Shown one piece after another: positions 43,092-52,428 of a DNA stretch of 64,000 nt. The DNA lies in assembly GCA_003134435.1 (NCBI GenBank), contig PLBE01000225.1:1-64000 (forward strand), written 5' to 3'. How positions within the stretch are numbered: the first letter of the stretch is position 1; the number at the start of each line of letters is the position of its first letter. The translations under genes and the position numbers were made by a program. The notes below the pieces were generated by a model. The model was not told the DNA's origin and did not search any database. It saw only the letters and a list, made by a program, of their open reading frames with translations. Origin of the DNA: Acidobacteriaceae bacterium. GTDB taxonomy: Bacteria > Acidobacteriota > Terriglobia > Terriglobales > Acidobacteriaceae.

Positions 43092-44507
43092 TCAGTTCGC
43101 ATACATCCCAATGATCCGCTCAATCGCCCGCCGGCACACCGCGCAGAACGTCCTATGCCGCGTGAACATGATGCAGTCCACTTCCGGACGGTAATACCCC
43201 TTCGCCTCGTAGTTCGCGCCCTCAAACGCCCCCACTTTTCCCGCAAACCTTTGCGAGCTCAGCATGGCATCCTCCTTCTCGCGCTCGTTGCGGAAAAGTT
43301 CGTCCAGTTCCGCTTCCGGCTTCCCCGCCGCCCGCAGCTCTTTTCGCCGTCGTTGGATGTCCCGCTCAAAACGATCGAACTCCTCTTGATCCCATGGCGT
43401 CGGCACGGGTGTCCCGGCCGCAACCAGATCCTTCCACTTCAAGTTCGCCGGATCGAGCAGCGCCGTCACATTAGGCTCCCAAGGCTCCGTCTCCTTCTCC
43501 GCCGGCAGATACGCCACATCCGACGTGTAATATTCATCCGCCAGCGCGGCGAACTGGTGCCCAAACTCGTGCACCCCCACATACGTCGCCCAAAGATTGT
43601 CAATCGCAACAGTCGCGTACTGATTGAAAATTCCGCCGCCCCCGTAGGTCTGCCCGTTTACCAGAATTTCGATGAACTCATACGGCGCGAATGACGCCAC
43701 ATCCCGCAGCGTTCGGTTCTCCGTAGTCAGCACGTAGCGCTCGGTGCCGAACGTGTCATAGGAAGCGCCCACCGGCGATCTCCGGTAGATTCCGCTCGAA
43801 GGCCGCGATACGCCCGACTCTTCCGCCGCCGGACACAGCCCCCACACATTGAAATCGTTCTGGTGCTCGCGAAACGGCGAGGTCGAAAACAGCGCGTCCA
43901 TGAATCGACGCGCATCTTTCTCAAACTTTCCACGCTCCCCCGCCGTGTAGCCATCACCCAGAACCAGCAGGTTCACTTTGGTCGCCGGATCACCCATCTT
44001 CTGCAATTCCAGCAACGCCCCCGGCGAAGGCGGACGCGACCGATCCACGAACTTGTCCTTGGGATCGACCACCGTCTTCCACACGACTTTCCAGGCTTCG
44101 TGAGAACCGCTCTCGGCCCGCTCTTTCAGCAACACTTCCACCGGCGCATCCGGCGTCGGAAAACGCAGCGACTCCGAAAATGTCCGGTTCGAGTGCAACG
44201 CCTCCTCCGTCGTCTTCCACTCGCCAAACACGGAGTTGAACCCGCGCGAGTACAAAAGCCTCCCGCTAGCCCGCTCGCGCACTTCAAACAGGTAGTTTCC
44301 CAGCTGGCTTTCATCAATCGTTTTGCTGAGATTTCCCGGCCACGCCAACGGCTCCAGCACCACCCGATCCAGACTGAACCATTGCTCGTGCGAATTTCCC
44401 GTGTGGTAGTAATCGACGCGGAGGGTGCGCGGCGCCGCTGCACTGACAGAACCGCTAAAGACGAAAAACAGAAGAAAGGTAACCGCCCCACCGAGCGCTC
44501 GTTTCAT
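43092..44507 (-). CDS. secreted M64-type zinc metallopeptidase
   Basis: 471 residues with a signal peptide (about 5-25, ending SVSAA). The peptidase M64 (IgA-protease-like) domain shows LVLGDGYTAGERGKFEKDARRFMDALF, then the zinc site HEFGHQFAALADEYY (HExxHxxxxxxDE) and the late Cys pair MFTRHRTFCAVCRRAIER. An N-terminal domain (about 25-170) is a beta-rich M64_N type. It acts outside the cytoplasm on proteins. The gene downstream-adjacent (44523-45245) is on the same strand, 15 bp upstream of it. Confidence 0.9.
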   Translation of the reverse strand: MKRALGGAVTFLLFFVFSGSVSAAAPRTLRVDYYHTGNSHEQWFSLDRVVLEPLAWPGNLSKTIDESQLGNYLFEVRERASGRLLYSRGFNSVFGEWKTTEEALHSNRTFSESLRFPTPDAPVEVLLKERAESGSHEAWKVVWKTVVDPKDKFVDRSRPPSPGALLELQKMGDPATKVNLLVLGDGYTAGERGKFEKDARRFMDALFSTSPFREHQNDFNVWGLCPAAEESGVSRPSSGIYRRSPVGASYDTFGTERYVLTTENRTLRDVASFAPYEFIEILVNGQTYGGGGIFNQYATVAIDNLWATYVGVHEFGHQFAALADEYYTSDVAYLPAEKETEPWEPNVTALLDPANLKWKDLVAAGTPVPTPWDQEEFDRFERDIQRRRKELRAAGKPEAELDELFRNEREKEDAMLSSQRFAGKVGAFEGANYEAKGYYRPEVDCIMFTRHRTFCAVCRRAIERIIGMYAN

Positions 44508-44522
44508 GCCCGGAATTGTAGC

Positions 44523-45245
44523 TTACGATCCCGCCTTGATCTCAACCGCTTTATCGTTTTCGAACGTGATCGCCAGCGGCTTTCCGCCATTCGGGTAGCG
44601 CAAGGTTCGCGATCCGTAGTCGCCCGAACCCTCCGCAATGCCCAATCCAATCGCGAAGCTGGCCTGCAACTCGCTCATCCCAGCCTGCACTTCATGAGCG
44701 TCAATCTTTTTCCAGACATCCGCTGGCCAGTGCTTATAAAGATCGCGCGGATCTTCGATAAAGAAAATGTCGTCCGAGTAAATCTTGAAGTCTCCGCCCT
44801 GCTCCGCCCCTATCGGAACGGCGTAGGATTTCCCCTCCTGCGAAAATACCGCCAGTACCTGCTTGATTCCCGGAGCCTGCGGAGATGTATCCGTCACCAC
44901 ATCCTGAATCGCCAGCTTCTGCAAGGGCAGAAGAGTTCCGACCGCATGTCCGAAATCCGCCTTGTGCCGCCCCACATCGTACGGATAGCACGTAAGCTGA
45001 TAGCCCACCTTCACCCATACCGGTTGTTCAATCAACTGCCGCGCCGATTTCAGATCGTAAGGATGCAGCTTCTTCGGCGTAACGTAGTAATCCGCTTTCA
45101 GTGCCGTTTCCCGCGCAGGCGCGGACTTGGCGTCGTCCTTCATCGCCTCCCGCCGCTCGTAAACAACGTAAGCCGCGCGTCCGCCCGCCAGCACAATCGC
45201 GATCACCAGAAAAACTTGCAGCTTTTTCTGAAACTCCTGATCCAT
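44523..45245 (-). CDS. membrane-anchored conserved hypothetical protein
   Basis: 240 residues from the ATG at 45245; earlier in-frame starts exist at 45251 and 45293 and the choice is uncertain. One N-terminal membrane helix (VFLVIAIVLAGG) is followed by a soluble domain with YYVTPKKLHPYDLKSARQLI, PVWVKVGYQLTCYPYDVG and DIFFIEDPRDLYKHW. It resembles uncharacterised acidobacterial proteins. It ends 15 bp before the M64 peptidase gene on the same strand and may be co-transcribed with it. Confidence 0.65.
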   Translation of the reverse strand: MDQEFQKKLQVFLVIAIVLAGGRAAYVVYERREAMKDDAKSAPARETALKADYYVTPKKLHPYDLKSARQLIEQPVWVKVGYQLTCYPYDVGRHKADFGHAVGTLLPLQKLAIQDVVTDTSPQAPGIKQVLAVFSQEGKSYAVPIGAEQGGDFKIYSDDIFFIEDPRDLYKHWPADVWKKIDAHEVQAGMSELQASFAIGLGIAEGSGDYGSRTLRYPNGGKPLAITFENDKAVEIKAGS

Positions 45246-45372
45246 GGCCATGGTTCTGGGCCTTGCGCTTTTCTTCGTGCGGCTTGCTGGCAAAGCCTCC
45301 TACAACCCCAGCATCACACGCGCGATCGGTTACACTAGCTCTAAGCAGTATTCCACACGAGAAGGAAAGTTC

Positions 45373-45690
45373 ATGCCCCTAGCCCAGGATGACGTTCTGA
45401 ACGCCCTCCGCCAGTGTTACGATCCAGAAATCCCCGTCAACATCGTCGATCTCGGCCTCATTTACAACATCAGCTTCGCCGATGTTCCCCCGGGTCAACA
45501 GGACGTCACCGTCGATATGACCCTCACCGCCCAAGGCTGCCCCGAGCACGTCAACATCAGCGCCCAGGTCAAGTCCCGAGTCGAACAACTTCCTGGCGTC
45601 CGCAACGCCAACGTCAATGTCGTCTGGGAACCCGCCTGGACTCCCGAACGCCTGAGCCCGGAAGCCCGCAAACAACTGGGAATTGAGTGA
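45373..45690 (+). CDS. DUF59/MIP18-type Fe-S assembly protein (SufT-like)
   Basis: 105 residues from the ATG at 45373 with GAAGGAAAG just upstream; the longer frame begins inside the divergent gene. The MIP18 (DUF59) pattern is clear: LRQCYDPEIPVNIVDLGLIYNI, then DMTLTAQGCPEHVNISAQVK with the conserved Cys, and ANVNVVWEPAWTPERLSPEARKQLGI. It helps Fe-S cluster maturation in the cytoplasm. No other suf genes lie near. Confidence 0.93.
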   Translation: MPLAQDDVLNALRQCYDPEIPVNIVDLGLIYNISFADVPPGQQDVTVDMTLTAQGCPEHVNISAQVKSRVEQLPGVRNANVNVVWEPAWTPERLSPEARKQLGIE

Positions 45691-45694
45691 CGCT

Positions 45695-45762
45695 GCTCGT
45701 CGTTCGATATTTGCCCCGCGCTGATCCTTCTACCCGGCACTTGCGAACAGCGAACGACGAAT
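45695..45762. repeat. inverted repeat (CGTCGTTCG arms)
   Basis: CGTCGTTCG at 45698-45706 and CGAACGACG at 45751-45759 lie in opposite orientation with about 44 bp between them, in the gap between the DUF59 gene and a convergent small gene. It could be a weak terminator or part of an interspersed repeat; similar words occur near 31190-31215. Confidence 0.4.
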
Positions 45763-45771
45763 AGCGAACAG

Positions 45772-46053
45772 CTAGTATTCTCCCAACTCCTCAAACGCCC
45801 GCGCCGCTCGCCTCTCCGCCAGTTCCTCGATCTTGCCGCCAATCTGCATCGCCAGATCCAGAAAACGCGTTCCCTGCCGCACATAGGACGGCAGTTCCTC
45901 GCGAATCTTTCCAAACTGATTGGGATACTCCGACGCCAGCACGGCCAATCCCACACCGCCTGCCAATACTGCCGCCGGACGCTTCCTCTTCATCAACAAC
46001 ACCACCGCCGTGCCCACCGATCCCGCAATCACAGCCCGCTTCCAGTTCTCCAT
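45772..46053 (-). CDS. small hypothetical protein with hydrophobic helices
   Basis: 93 residues from the ATG at 46053, with GGGAGA 5-10 nt upstream. Two short hydrophobic stretches (AVIAGSVGTAVVLLM, AAVLAGGVGLAVLA) are followed by a helical charged tail (GGKIEELAERRAARAFEELGEY). No family recognised. It may be a small membrane-associated protein; no neighbour gives a clue. Confidence 0.58.
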   Translation of the reverse strand: MENWKRAVIAGSVGTAVVLLMKRKRPAAVLAGGVGLAVLASEYPNQFGKIREELPSYVRQGTRFLDLAMQIGGKIEELAERRAARAFEELGEY

Positions 46054-46335
46054 GTCATCTCCCGACACCAGCTCCCGACCGCGACGGCCTCTTCCTGGCA
46101 GAATTCTATTCCAGTTTCACGGATGGACCGATTTCACCAATAGAATAGACCAACTCTTCGGCCGGTGATTCAGAACCGGCACTTCGCAGCCAGGTTCTCC
46201 CGGGTGTTCCTCAGTGCCCCCGGTGGTTAAAGCTCTCTTTCATTTGCCTCAAAACTCGCCGAGTAATCCCGACCACGATAACCCTTCCATGTTTTATACT
46301 GCCGCCAAATACTTCGTCGATCGAAGAACTCACTT

Positions 46336-47502
46336 ATGATGCGATTTCGAATCCTCACGTCCCTGGCCGCCATTCTCTGCCTTCTGCTTTGCGCCCCTAC
46401 TCTGGCGCTAGGCCAAACCAAGCCCCGAGCCCGCGACCTCGGCGTCCCCTTCGACGGCACTCCCGGCCGCAACAACGCCATCACCGACGTCATGGGCGTC
46501 GAAGTCGGACACACCACCCTCATCTCCGGCAGCGGCAAACTCAAAGTGGGAGAAGGCCCGGTCCGCACCGGCGTCACCGCCGTCCTTCCTCGCGGACGCA
46601 ACGCCAACGACTCGGTTTTTGGCGCCTGGTTCACGCTTAACGGCAACGGTGAGATGACCGGCACCACCTGGCTTGAAGATTCCGGACTCCTCGACGGCCC
46701 TATCATGATCACCAACACCCACAGCGTAGGCGTGGTGCGCGACGCCGTCATCGCCTGGAAAGTCAAGCACGGCAATCCCGACATGGAAGGCTACTGGTGG
46801 TCATTGCCCGTAGTGGCCGAAACCTGGGACGGCTATCTCAATGATATCAATGGATTCCACGTCAAGGCCGAACACGCCTTCCACGCCCTCGATTCCGCCC
46901 ACAGCGGCCCCGTGGAAGAAGGCAACGTAGGCGGCGGCACCGGCATGGTCTGCAACGAATTTAAAGGTGGGATTGGAACTTCGTCACGCGTGCTTGACGC
47001 CAAAGCGGGCGGCTACACCGTCGGCGTGCTCGTGCAATGCAATTACGGACGTCGCGACCAACTGCGCATCGCCGGAGTCCCTGTAGGCAAGGAAATTCCC
47101 GAGCACCCCGCCTACGGCGAAGACACCGGATCAATCATCATTGTGGTCGCCACGGATGCGCCCCTGATTCCGACTCAATTGAAGCGCCTGGCCCGCCGCG
47201 CATCTCTCGGCCTGGGCCGCGACGGCAGTTATTCCGGCGACGGTTCCGGCGACATCTTCGTCTCTTTCTCTACCGCGAATCCCGGAGCCGCATCCCCCCA
47301 GGGAGTCCGCGACCTGAAAATGCTGCCCAACGACAGTCTCGATCCCTTGTTCCTGGCCACGGTTCAAGCCACCGAAGAAGCCATCGTCAACGCCATGGTA
47401 GCGGCTGAAACCATGACCGGCATCGACGATCACACCGTAATCGCACTCCCGCACGACCGCCTGCGCGAGGTCCTGAAGAAATACAACCGCCTGGAAAAAT
47501 GA
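46336..47502 (+). CDS. P1-family (DmpA/peptidase S58) aminopeptidase, exported
   Basis: 388 residues with a signal peptide (about 3-24, ending ALG). The P1/S58 fold is plain: GRNNAITDVMGVEVGHTTL, GPVRTGVTAVLP, ITNTHSVGVVRDAV, EGNVGGGTGMVCNEFKGGIGTSSRVL with the autocatalytic cleavage region, and VATDAPLIPTQLKRLARRAS. Such enzymes process themselves and act as D-/L-aminopeptidases or esterases. It stands alone on the plus strand. Confidence 0.93.
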   Translation: MMRFRILTSLAAILCLLLCAPTLALGQTKPRARDLGVPFDGTPGRNNAITDVMGVEVGHTTLISGSGKLKVGEGPVRTGVTAVLPRGRNANDSVFGAWFTLNGNGEMTGTTWLEDSGLLDGPIMITNTHSVGVVRDAVIAWKVKHGNPDMEGYWWSLPVVAETWDGYLNDINGFHVKAEHAFHALDSAHSGPVEEGNVGGGTGMVCNEFKGGIGTSSRVLDAKAGGYTVGVLVQCNYGRRDQLRIAGVPVGKEIPEHPAYGEDTGSIIIVVATDAPLIPTQLKRLARRASLGLGRDGSYSGDGSGDIFVSFSTANPGAASPQGVRDLKMLPNDSLDPLFLATVQATEEAIVNAMVAAETMTGIDDHTVIALPHDRLREVLKKYNRLEK

Positions 47503-47700
47503 CAGCCGATCGAGCAGACGTAGGGACGGACGCCCTGGTCCGCCTAGCCTAGCGCAGCCCGGCAGCTTTCAATGCCGCGGGAATCCAGCGCAGTCAGCGC
47601 GTTACTTTCGCTGCTCACCCATCGCTATGCCCGCTCCCGCTCCCAGAGGACTACAATTCAGCTAGTGAAAGCCTACAGAATCCAGCGCATCAAGGGCGGC

Positions 47701-47874
47701 ATGAAGTTCACCTGCACCCATTGTGAACACAACGTCACCACCCTCGACTTCGACATTAAGGCTGGCAACCTCCGTACCCAGGCCGCTACCGCCATCAACG
47801 CTCATGCCACCCAAGCCCACCACACGCCAATGATAATTTCGCCCTCCGACAGCCAGCTGCGTAGCTGGCGCTAA
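47701..47874 (+). CDS. 57-residue zinc-binding-type protein
   Basis: From the ATG at 47701 (GGGCGGC before it) the 57 residues start MKFTCTHCEHNVTTLDFD and contain a CxxC pair and two later His (NAHATQAHH), a pattern like small zinc fingers or DUF1059. A longer frame starts at 47572 but its first 43 residues look non-coding. It may bind metal and fold as a small beta-alpha domain. Confidence 0.55.
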   Translation: MKFTCTHCEHNVTTLDFDIKAGNLRTQAATAINAHATQAHHTPMIISPSDSQLRSWR

Positions 47875-48015
47875 ACCAATCCTGTCCAAGCTTCTTGGGG
47901 AATGCACAGCCGTTTAACCTTCGCTCAACCGTGCCCGTGGCTGCCCCCCAGACCGTGTAAACGCCGGATTGCTTGGTAGACGCGATTCTCCGCTCAACGC
48001 AAGTAAAATGTGCGC

Positions 48016-49353
48016 CTACTCCTTCACCGCCCGATCCGTAATCTCCAGCCCTTTATCAATAATCGCGAACGCCTCCCGCAGTTGCTGCTCGTCAATGCAC
48101 AGCGGTGGATTGGTGTAGAAACTGTTCCACCGCACGATCGTATACAACCCGTTCTCCCGGAAAAACTTCCCCAGCGCAACCATCTCCTCCGACGTCCCGT
48201 TAAACGGAGCCATCGGCTGCCGCGTCTGACGGTCGCGAATCAGCTCCACAATTCCAAACAGCCCGATCGACCGCACCGCGCCCACCGACCGGTGTTTCGC
48301 CTGCAACTCCGCCCCCAGCGTCTTCATGATCGCGCCCATCTTCCGCGCGTTCTCGATCAGGTTGTCTTCTTCATATACCCGGATCGTCGCCAGCGCCGTC
48401 GCGCATCCCATGGGATGACTGTTATAAGTAAGTCCGCCATAGAACACTTTGTCGTCAAAGTACTTCGCGATATGTCGCCTCATACCGACCGCGCCCAGCG
48501 GAATATAACTTGAAGTAAGTCCCTTCGCCATACAAATCAGATCGGGAACCACCTTCCAATGATCGATCGCAAACCATTTCCCCGTTCGCCCAAATCCCGC
48601 CATCACTTCATCGGCGATCATCAGTATCCCATACTTGTCGCACAGCTTTCGCACGCCTTCCATGTATCCATCCGGAGGCACTAAAATACCGTTCGTCCCC
48701 ACCACCGTCTCCAGAATGAACGCGGCAATCGTCTGCGGCCCTTCCAGTTGAATAATTTCCTCAATCATGGTCAGCGAGCTTTCCGCCGACTCCCATCCCC
48801 GCTCCACTCCGTGATAAGGATCCAGCACCCGCACCACTCCCGGAATCCCAGGCTCCGCAGCCCATCTGCGGGGATCGCCCGTCAGACTGATCGCCCCCGC
48901 CGTCGCGCCGTGATAGGAGCGATAGCGAGCCATGATCTTGTGCCGTCCGGTGAAGAAGCGCGCAATCTTGATGGCGTTCTCGTTCGCCTCCGCCCCCCCG
49001 TTGGTAAAAAAGAACGTGTCAATATCGCCCGGCGCGATTTCCGCCAGTTTCGCCCCCAATCGCGCCCGCGGTTCCGTCGCCATAAATGGATTGGCATACG
49101 CGAGCACGGTCGCCTGCTCGGCAATGGCCCGAATCACCCGCTCATCACCATGTCCAATGTTCACCGACATCAACTGGCTGTTGAAATCGATGAAGCGCTT
49201 CCCTTCCGGCGTCCAGAAATAGATGCCCTTAGCCCGCGCCACCGGAATCGGATCGACCTTGGATTGCGCCGACCATTCGAACAGTGTGTGCTTCTTAGTG
49301 AGGTCGACCATCTCCTGGCCGGTCATAGCAGGAACCGTAGTTGCCGTAGTCAT
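48016..49353 (-). CDS. class III PLP aminotransferase (taurine/polyamine-type)
   Basis: 445 residues from the ATG at 49353 (an earlier start 27 bases upstream adds unconserved residues). Class III signatures: the start KHTLFEWSAQSKVDPIPV, NGGAEANENAIKIARFFTGR, DEVMAGFGRTG and PLP-Lys in MAKGLTSSYIPLG. Amino-donor specificity is unknown; taurine- or aminopropionate-pyruvate types look similar. It is one of three class III enzymes here and lies 65 bp downstream of the GabT-like gene. Confidence 0.9.
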   Translation of the reverse strand: MTTATTVPAMTGQEMVDLTKKHTLFEWSAQSKVDPIPVARAKGIYFWTPEGKRFIDFNSQLMSVNIGHGDERVIRAIAEQATVLAYANPFMATEPRARLGAKLAEIAPGDIDTFFFTNGGAEANENAIKIARFFTGRHKIMARYRSYHGATAGAISLTGDPRRWAAEPGIPGVVRVLDPYHGVERGWESAESSLTMIEEIIQLEGPQTIAAFILETVVGTNGILVPPDGYMEGVRKLCDKYGILMIADEVMAGFGRTGKWFAIDHWKVVPDLICMAKGLTSSYIPLGAVGMRRHIAKYFDDKVFYGGLTYNSHPMGCATALATIRVYEEDNLIENARKMGAIMKTLGAELQAKHRSVGAVRSIGLFGIVELIRDRQTRQPMAPFNGTSEEMVALGKFFRENGLYTIVRWNSFYTNPPLCIDEQQLREAFAIIDKGLEITDRAVKE

Positions 49354-49417
49354 AGAGTGTCCCCGACTTACAAGAAACAACTAGCGTAGTGCGCCTGAAC
49401 GCAACCCTCCACCAGCT

Positions 49418-50788
49418 TTATGTAAGTTGCGCCGTCAACGCGCCGCTGTTTTCCGCAACTTGAGCCAACCCGCCTTCAAGTACGTCCAAGGCCTCATCCA
49501 TCTGCGCGTCTGTAATAACCAATGGCATCAGTAACCGAATCACGTTGCCATAAGATCCAGCCGTGATCGTCACCAGGCCATGCTCGTAGCAATATTGCGA
49601 AACCTGCTTGGTCTCGTCATCTGCGGGTTGGCGCGTGGCCTTCGCACGCACCAGTTCAAGCGCCTGCATCGCCCCAAGTCCCCGAACATCGCCAACTAGT
49701 TCCCACTGTGCCTGCCACTTCGCCGCACGCTTGCGGAAACGCTCTCCCAGCACGTTGGCCCGCGCACATAGGTCTTCTCTTTCAATGATGTCGAGCACGG
49801 CCAGCGCCGCTTCGCAGGCCAGCGGATTCCCCGAGAACGTTCCGCCCAGTTGCCCGGCCCCGGGAGCATCCATGATTTCAGCCCGTCCCGTCACCGCAGC
49901 CATGGGCAACCCGCCAGTCAGCGATTTGGCCATCGTAACCAGATCCGGCTCGAATCCCAGCCGCTCGCACGCAAACATCGCGCCAGTGCGCGCGAATCCG
50001 GTCTGCACCTCGTCGGCGATCAGCAGAATGCCATGTTTGCGACAGCTCGCAGCCAGCGTCGGATAAAATTCCGCCGGCGGCGTCACAAATCCGCCCTCCC
50101 CGAGAACCGGTTCGACAATCACGGCCGCCACTGATTCCGCCGCCACCACTCGCTTGAAAGTGTCTTCGATATGCCGCGCGCAATGCACGTCACACGAGGG
50201 ATACTTCAGGGAATAAGAACAGCGGTAGCAATACGCATACGGAATGCGATACACCTCGCTCGGAAACGGCTCGAATCCCGCTTTATACGGATGCGTCTTA
50301 CTCGTCGCAGCCATCGCCATGTAAGTCCGCCCGTGAAACGCATCCTCAAAGCTGATGATCGCCTGCCGCTTTGTGTAACAGCGCGCAATCTTAATGGCAT
50401 TCTCCACCGCCTCCGCGCCCGTATTCACGAGAAGGGTCTTCTTCGGCCCTCGGCCAGGCGCGAGCGCGTTCAACCTCTCGCAGACTGCAATGTAACTCTC
50501 ATACGGAAGTACGTTGAAGCTGGTATGGAGGAAACGATCGAGTTGTCGGCGCACCGCGTCGATTACGGCTGGCGCGCGATGGCCGGTATTCAGACAGCCG
50601 ATTCCGCCGGCAAAATCAATCAGCCGGTTGCCATCTACATCTTCGATCACCGCTCCTTCAGCTTTCGCAACAAACACTGGCGTGGCGTGATACGCCGCCT
50701 GCACAACCGCCGCATTGCGCCGTTGCATGAGCGCTCGTGAGCGCGGTCCCGGGATCGATGTTCGCAGTTGAATCGTAGACATATTCAC
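49418..50788 (-). CDS. gabT: 4-aminobutyrate-type aminotransferase
   Basis: 456 residues. Class III PLP enzyme close to GabT: ARCYTKRQAIISFEDAFHGRTYMAMA, PVLGEGGFVTPP, DEVQTGFARTG and PLP-Lys in TMAKSLTGGLPMAAVTG. It would convert GABA and 2-oxoglutarate to succinate semialdehyde and glutamate in the cytoplasm. It follows the aldehyde dehydrogenase gene by about 78 bp on the same strand, consistent with putrescine-to-succinate conversion. Confidence 0.9.
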   Translation of the reverse strand: MNMSTIQLRTSIPGPRSRALMQRRNAAVVQAAYHATPVFVAKAEGAVIEDVDGNRLIDFAGGIGCLNTGHRAPAVIDAVRRQLDRFLHTSFNVLPYESYIAVCERLNALAPGRGPKKTLLVNTGAEAVENAIKIARCYTKRQAIISFEDAFHGRTYMAMAATSKTHPYKAGFEPFPSEVYRIPYAYCYRCSYSLKYPSCDVHCARHIEDTFKRVVAAESVAAVIVEPVLGEGGFVTPPAEFYPTLAASCRKHGILLIADEVQTGFARTGAMFACERLGFEPDLVTMAKSLTGGLPMAAVTGRAEIMDAPGAGQLGGTFSGNPLACEAALAVLDIIEREDLCARANVLGERFRKRAAKWQAQWELVGDVRGLGAMQALELVRAKATRQPADDETKQVSQYCYEHGLVTITAGSYGNVIRLLMPLVITDAQMDEALDVLEGGLAQVAENSGALTAQLT

Positions 50789-50866
50789 TTCTCAGTTTCC
50801 AGTTAGCGGACTGTCTGGCATTCCGGATGCTGTTCTCTTCCATTGCAGTTTCCGCGAAGCCAGCTG

Positions 50867-52384
50867 TCAGTACCAGCCAATCGGAGCTTCATTCAGGTTG
50901 ATATAGACCTGCTTCGTTTCAAGATATTCCTCGATGCCCCACGGTCCCAGCTCGCGGCCGAAACCCGACTGCTTATATCCGCCCCACGGAGCTTCCACAT
51001 ATGTCGGCTGCATATGATTGACCCATACGATCCCGGCCCGCAGTGCCTTCACCGCCCGCATTGCTTTGAAGATGTCGCGCGTCCAGACCGCCGCCGCCAG
51101 CCCATAAGGCGTGTCATTGGCGATCTTCAGCGCATCTTTTTCGTCGTCGAACGGAATCACCGCCGCTACCGGACCGAATATCTCCTCGCGCGCGATACGA
51201 GCATTGTTATCCACGTTATAGAAGATCGTCGGCTGCACATAGTAACCCTTGGCACAATTGTCAGCGCGCCCGCCACCCGCCGCAACCTTGGCTTCCTTCT
51301 TTCCTATCTCCAGATAAGATACAACTCTGTCGTATTGCTCTTTTGACACCAACGCACCCATCTTCGTATCGCGTTCCATCGGCGGACCGATCTTGATCTT
51401 CTTCGCTTTCTCCGCCATCGCTTCCACAAACTTGCTGTAAATCGACTTCTGCACCAGGATGCGGCTTCCGGCCGAACAAACTTCTCCCTGATTAATGAAC
51501 ACGCCGAACAGCGCTCCGTCGATGGCAGCCTCAAAGTCGGCATCGGCAAAAAAGATATTCGGAGACTTGCCTCCTAGTTCAAGGGTCACACGCTTCACCG
51601 TGTCGGCGGCTTCTTTCACGATAATCTTGCCGACGGCGGCCGAACCCGTGAAGGCAATCTTGTTCACGTCCGGATGCCTCACCAGCGGCGATCCGCAACT
51701 TTCGCCAAACCCCGTCACCACGTTCACCACGCCCTTTGGCAGTCCCACTTCGTCAAACCACCTCGCGAGTTCAAGCGCGGTCAGCGGCGTTTGCTCCGCT
51801 GGTTTGAGCACGCAAGTGCAGCCTGCAGCCAGCGCCGGCGCCAGTTTCCACGCCGCCATCATCAGAGGATAGTTCCAGGGTATGATCTGGCCCGCAATTC
51901 CCATCGGTTCTTTCAGCGAAAGGCTCATCGCGTTATCGGGAACCGGATTCACATAGCCCACAACCTTAGTCGCCAGTCCGCCATAGTATTCAAAGCAAGT
52001 TGCGACGTCGTTGATGTCGAATTCCGCCTCCACAATCGGCTTTCCCGAGTTACGGCATTCCAGTTCGGCAAGCATGGCCAGATTCTGCCGCACCTTTTCG
52101 GCCAGCCGGAAAAGAACGCGGCCTCGTTCCTGCGCCGTGGTCGTCGCCCATGGCCCCTCTTCAAACGCAGCCTTGGCAGCCGCAACCGCTCGATTCACGT
52201 CGTCCGAATTCGCCTCGGGAACCTGCGCGATAACCTCTTCAGTCGACGGATCGTATACCGGGAAGGTCTTGCCCGAGTTGCTGGCTATCCACTCCCCATT
52301 AATCAGCATCGAATAAGTCTTCACGTCGGTTGTTACTCCACCAGGCATAAATCCTCCACCAGTCGGCTTGTGTGCTTTCAGCAC
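50867..52384 (-). CDS. aldehyde dehydrogenase (aminoaldehyde-type)
   Basis: 505 residues. NAD(P)-dependent aldehyde dehydrogenase: Glu in VTLELGGKSPNIFF, Cys in NQGEVCSAGSRILVQ, and the usual EEIFGPVAAVIPF. Related enzymes oxidise gamma-aminobutyraldehyde, betaine aldehyde or similar. In context it should make GABA or an analogue for the GabT-like enzyme. The first 25 residues may be too long; a start at MLINGEW is possible. Confidence 0.92.
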   Translation of the reverse strand: MLKAHKPTGGGFMPGGVTTDVKTYSMLINGEWIASNSGKTFPVYDPSTEEVIAQVPEANSDDVNRAVAAAKAAFEEGPWATTTAQERGRVLFRLAEKVRQNLAMLAELECRNSGKPIVEAEFDINDVATCFEYYGGLATKVVGYVNPVPDNAMSLSLKEPMGIAGQIIPWNYPLMMAAWKLAPALAAGCTCVLKPAEQTPLTALELARWFDEVGLPKGVVNVVTGFGESCGSPLVRHPDVNKIAFTGSAAVGKIIVKEAADTVKRVTLELGGKSPNIFFADADFEAAIDGALFGVFINQGEVCSAGSRILVQKSIYSKFVEAMAEKAKKIKIGPPMERDTKMGALVSKEQYDRVVSYLEIGKKEAKVAAGGGRADNCAKGYYVQPTIFYNVDNNARIAREEIFGPVAAVIPFDDEKDALKIANDTPYGLAAAVWTRDIFKAMRAVKALRAGIVWVNHMQPTYVEAPWGGYKQSGFGRELGPWGIEEYLETKQVYINLNEAPIGWY

Positions 52385-52428
52385 TGCGAATCGTTCGAGT
52401 CGACGGACGAACGATGGCGTCCGCCTAG

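Noticed and set aside
43863-45338. 491-codon open frame on the plus strand
   Set aside because: It is antisense to the M64 peptidase and the membrane-anchored gene; its Arg/His-rich translation has no domain, while the minus strand has clear motifs.
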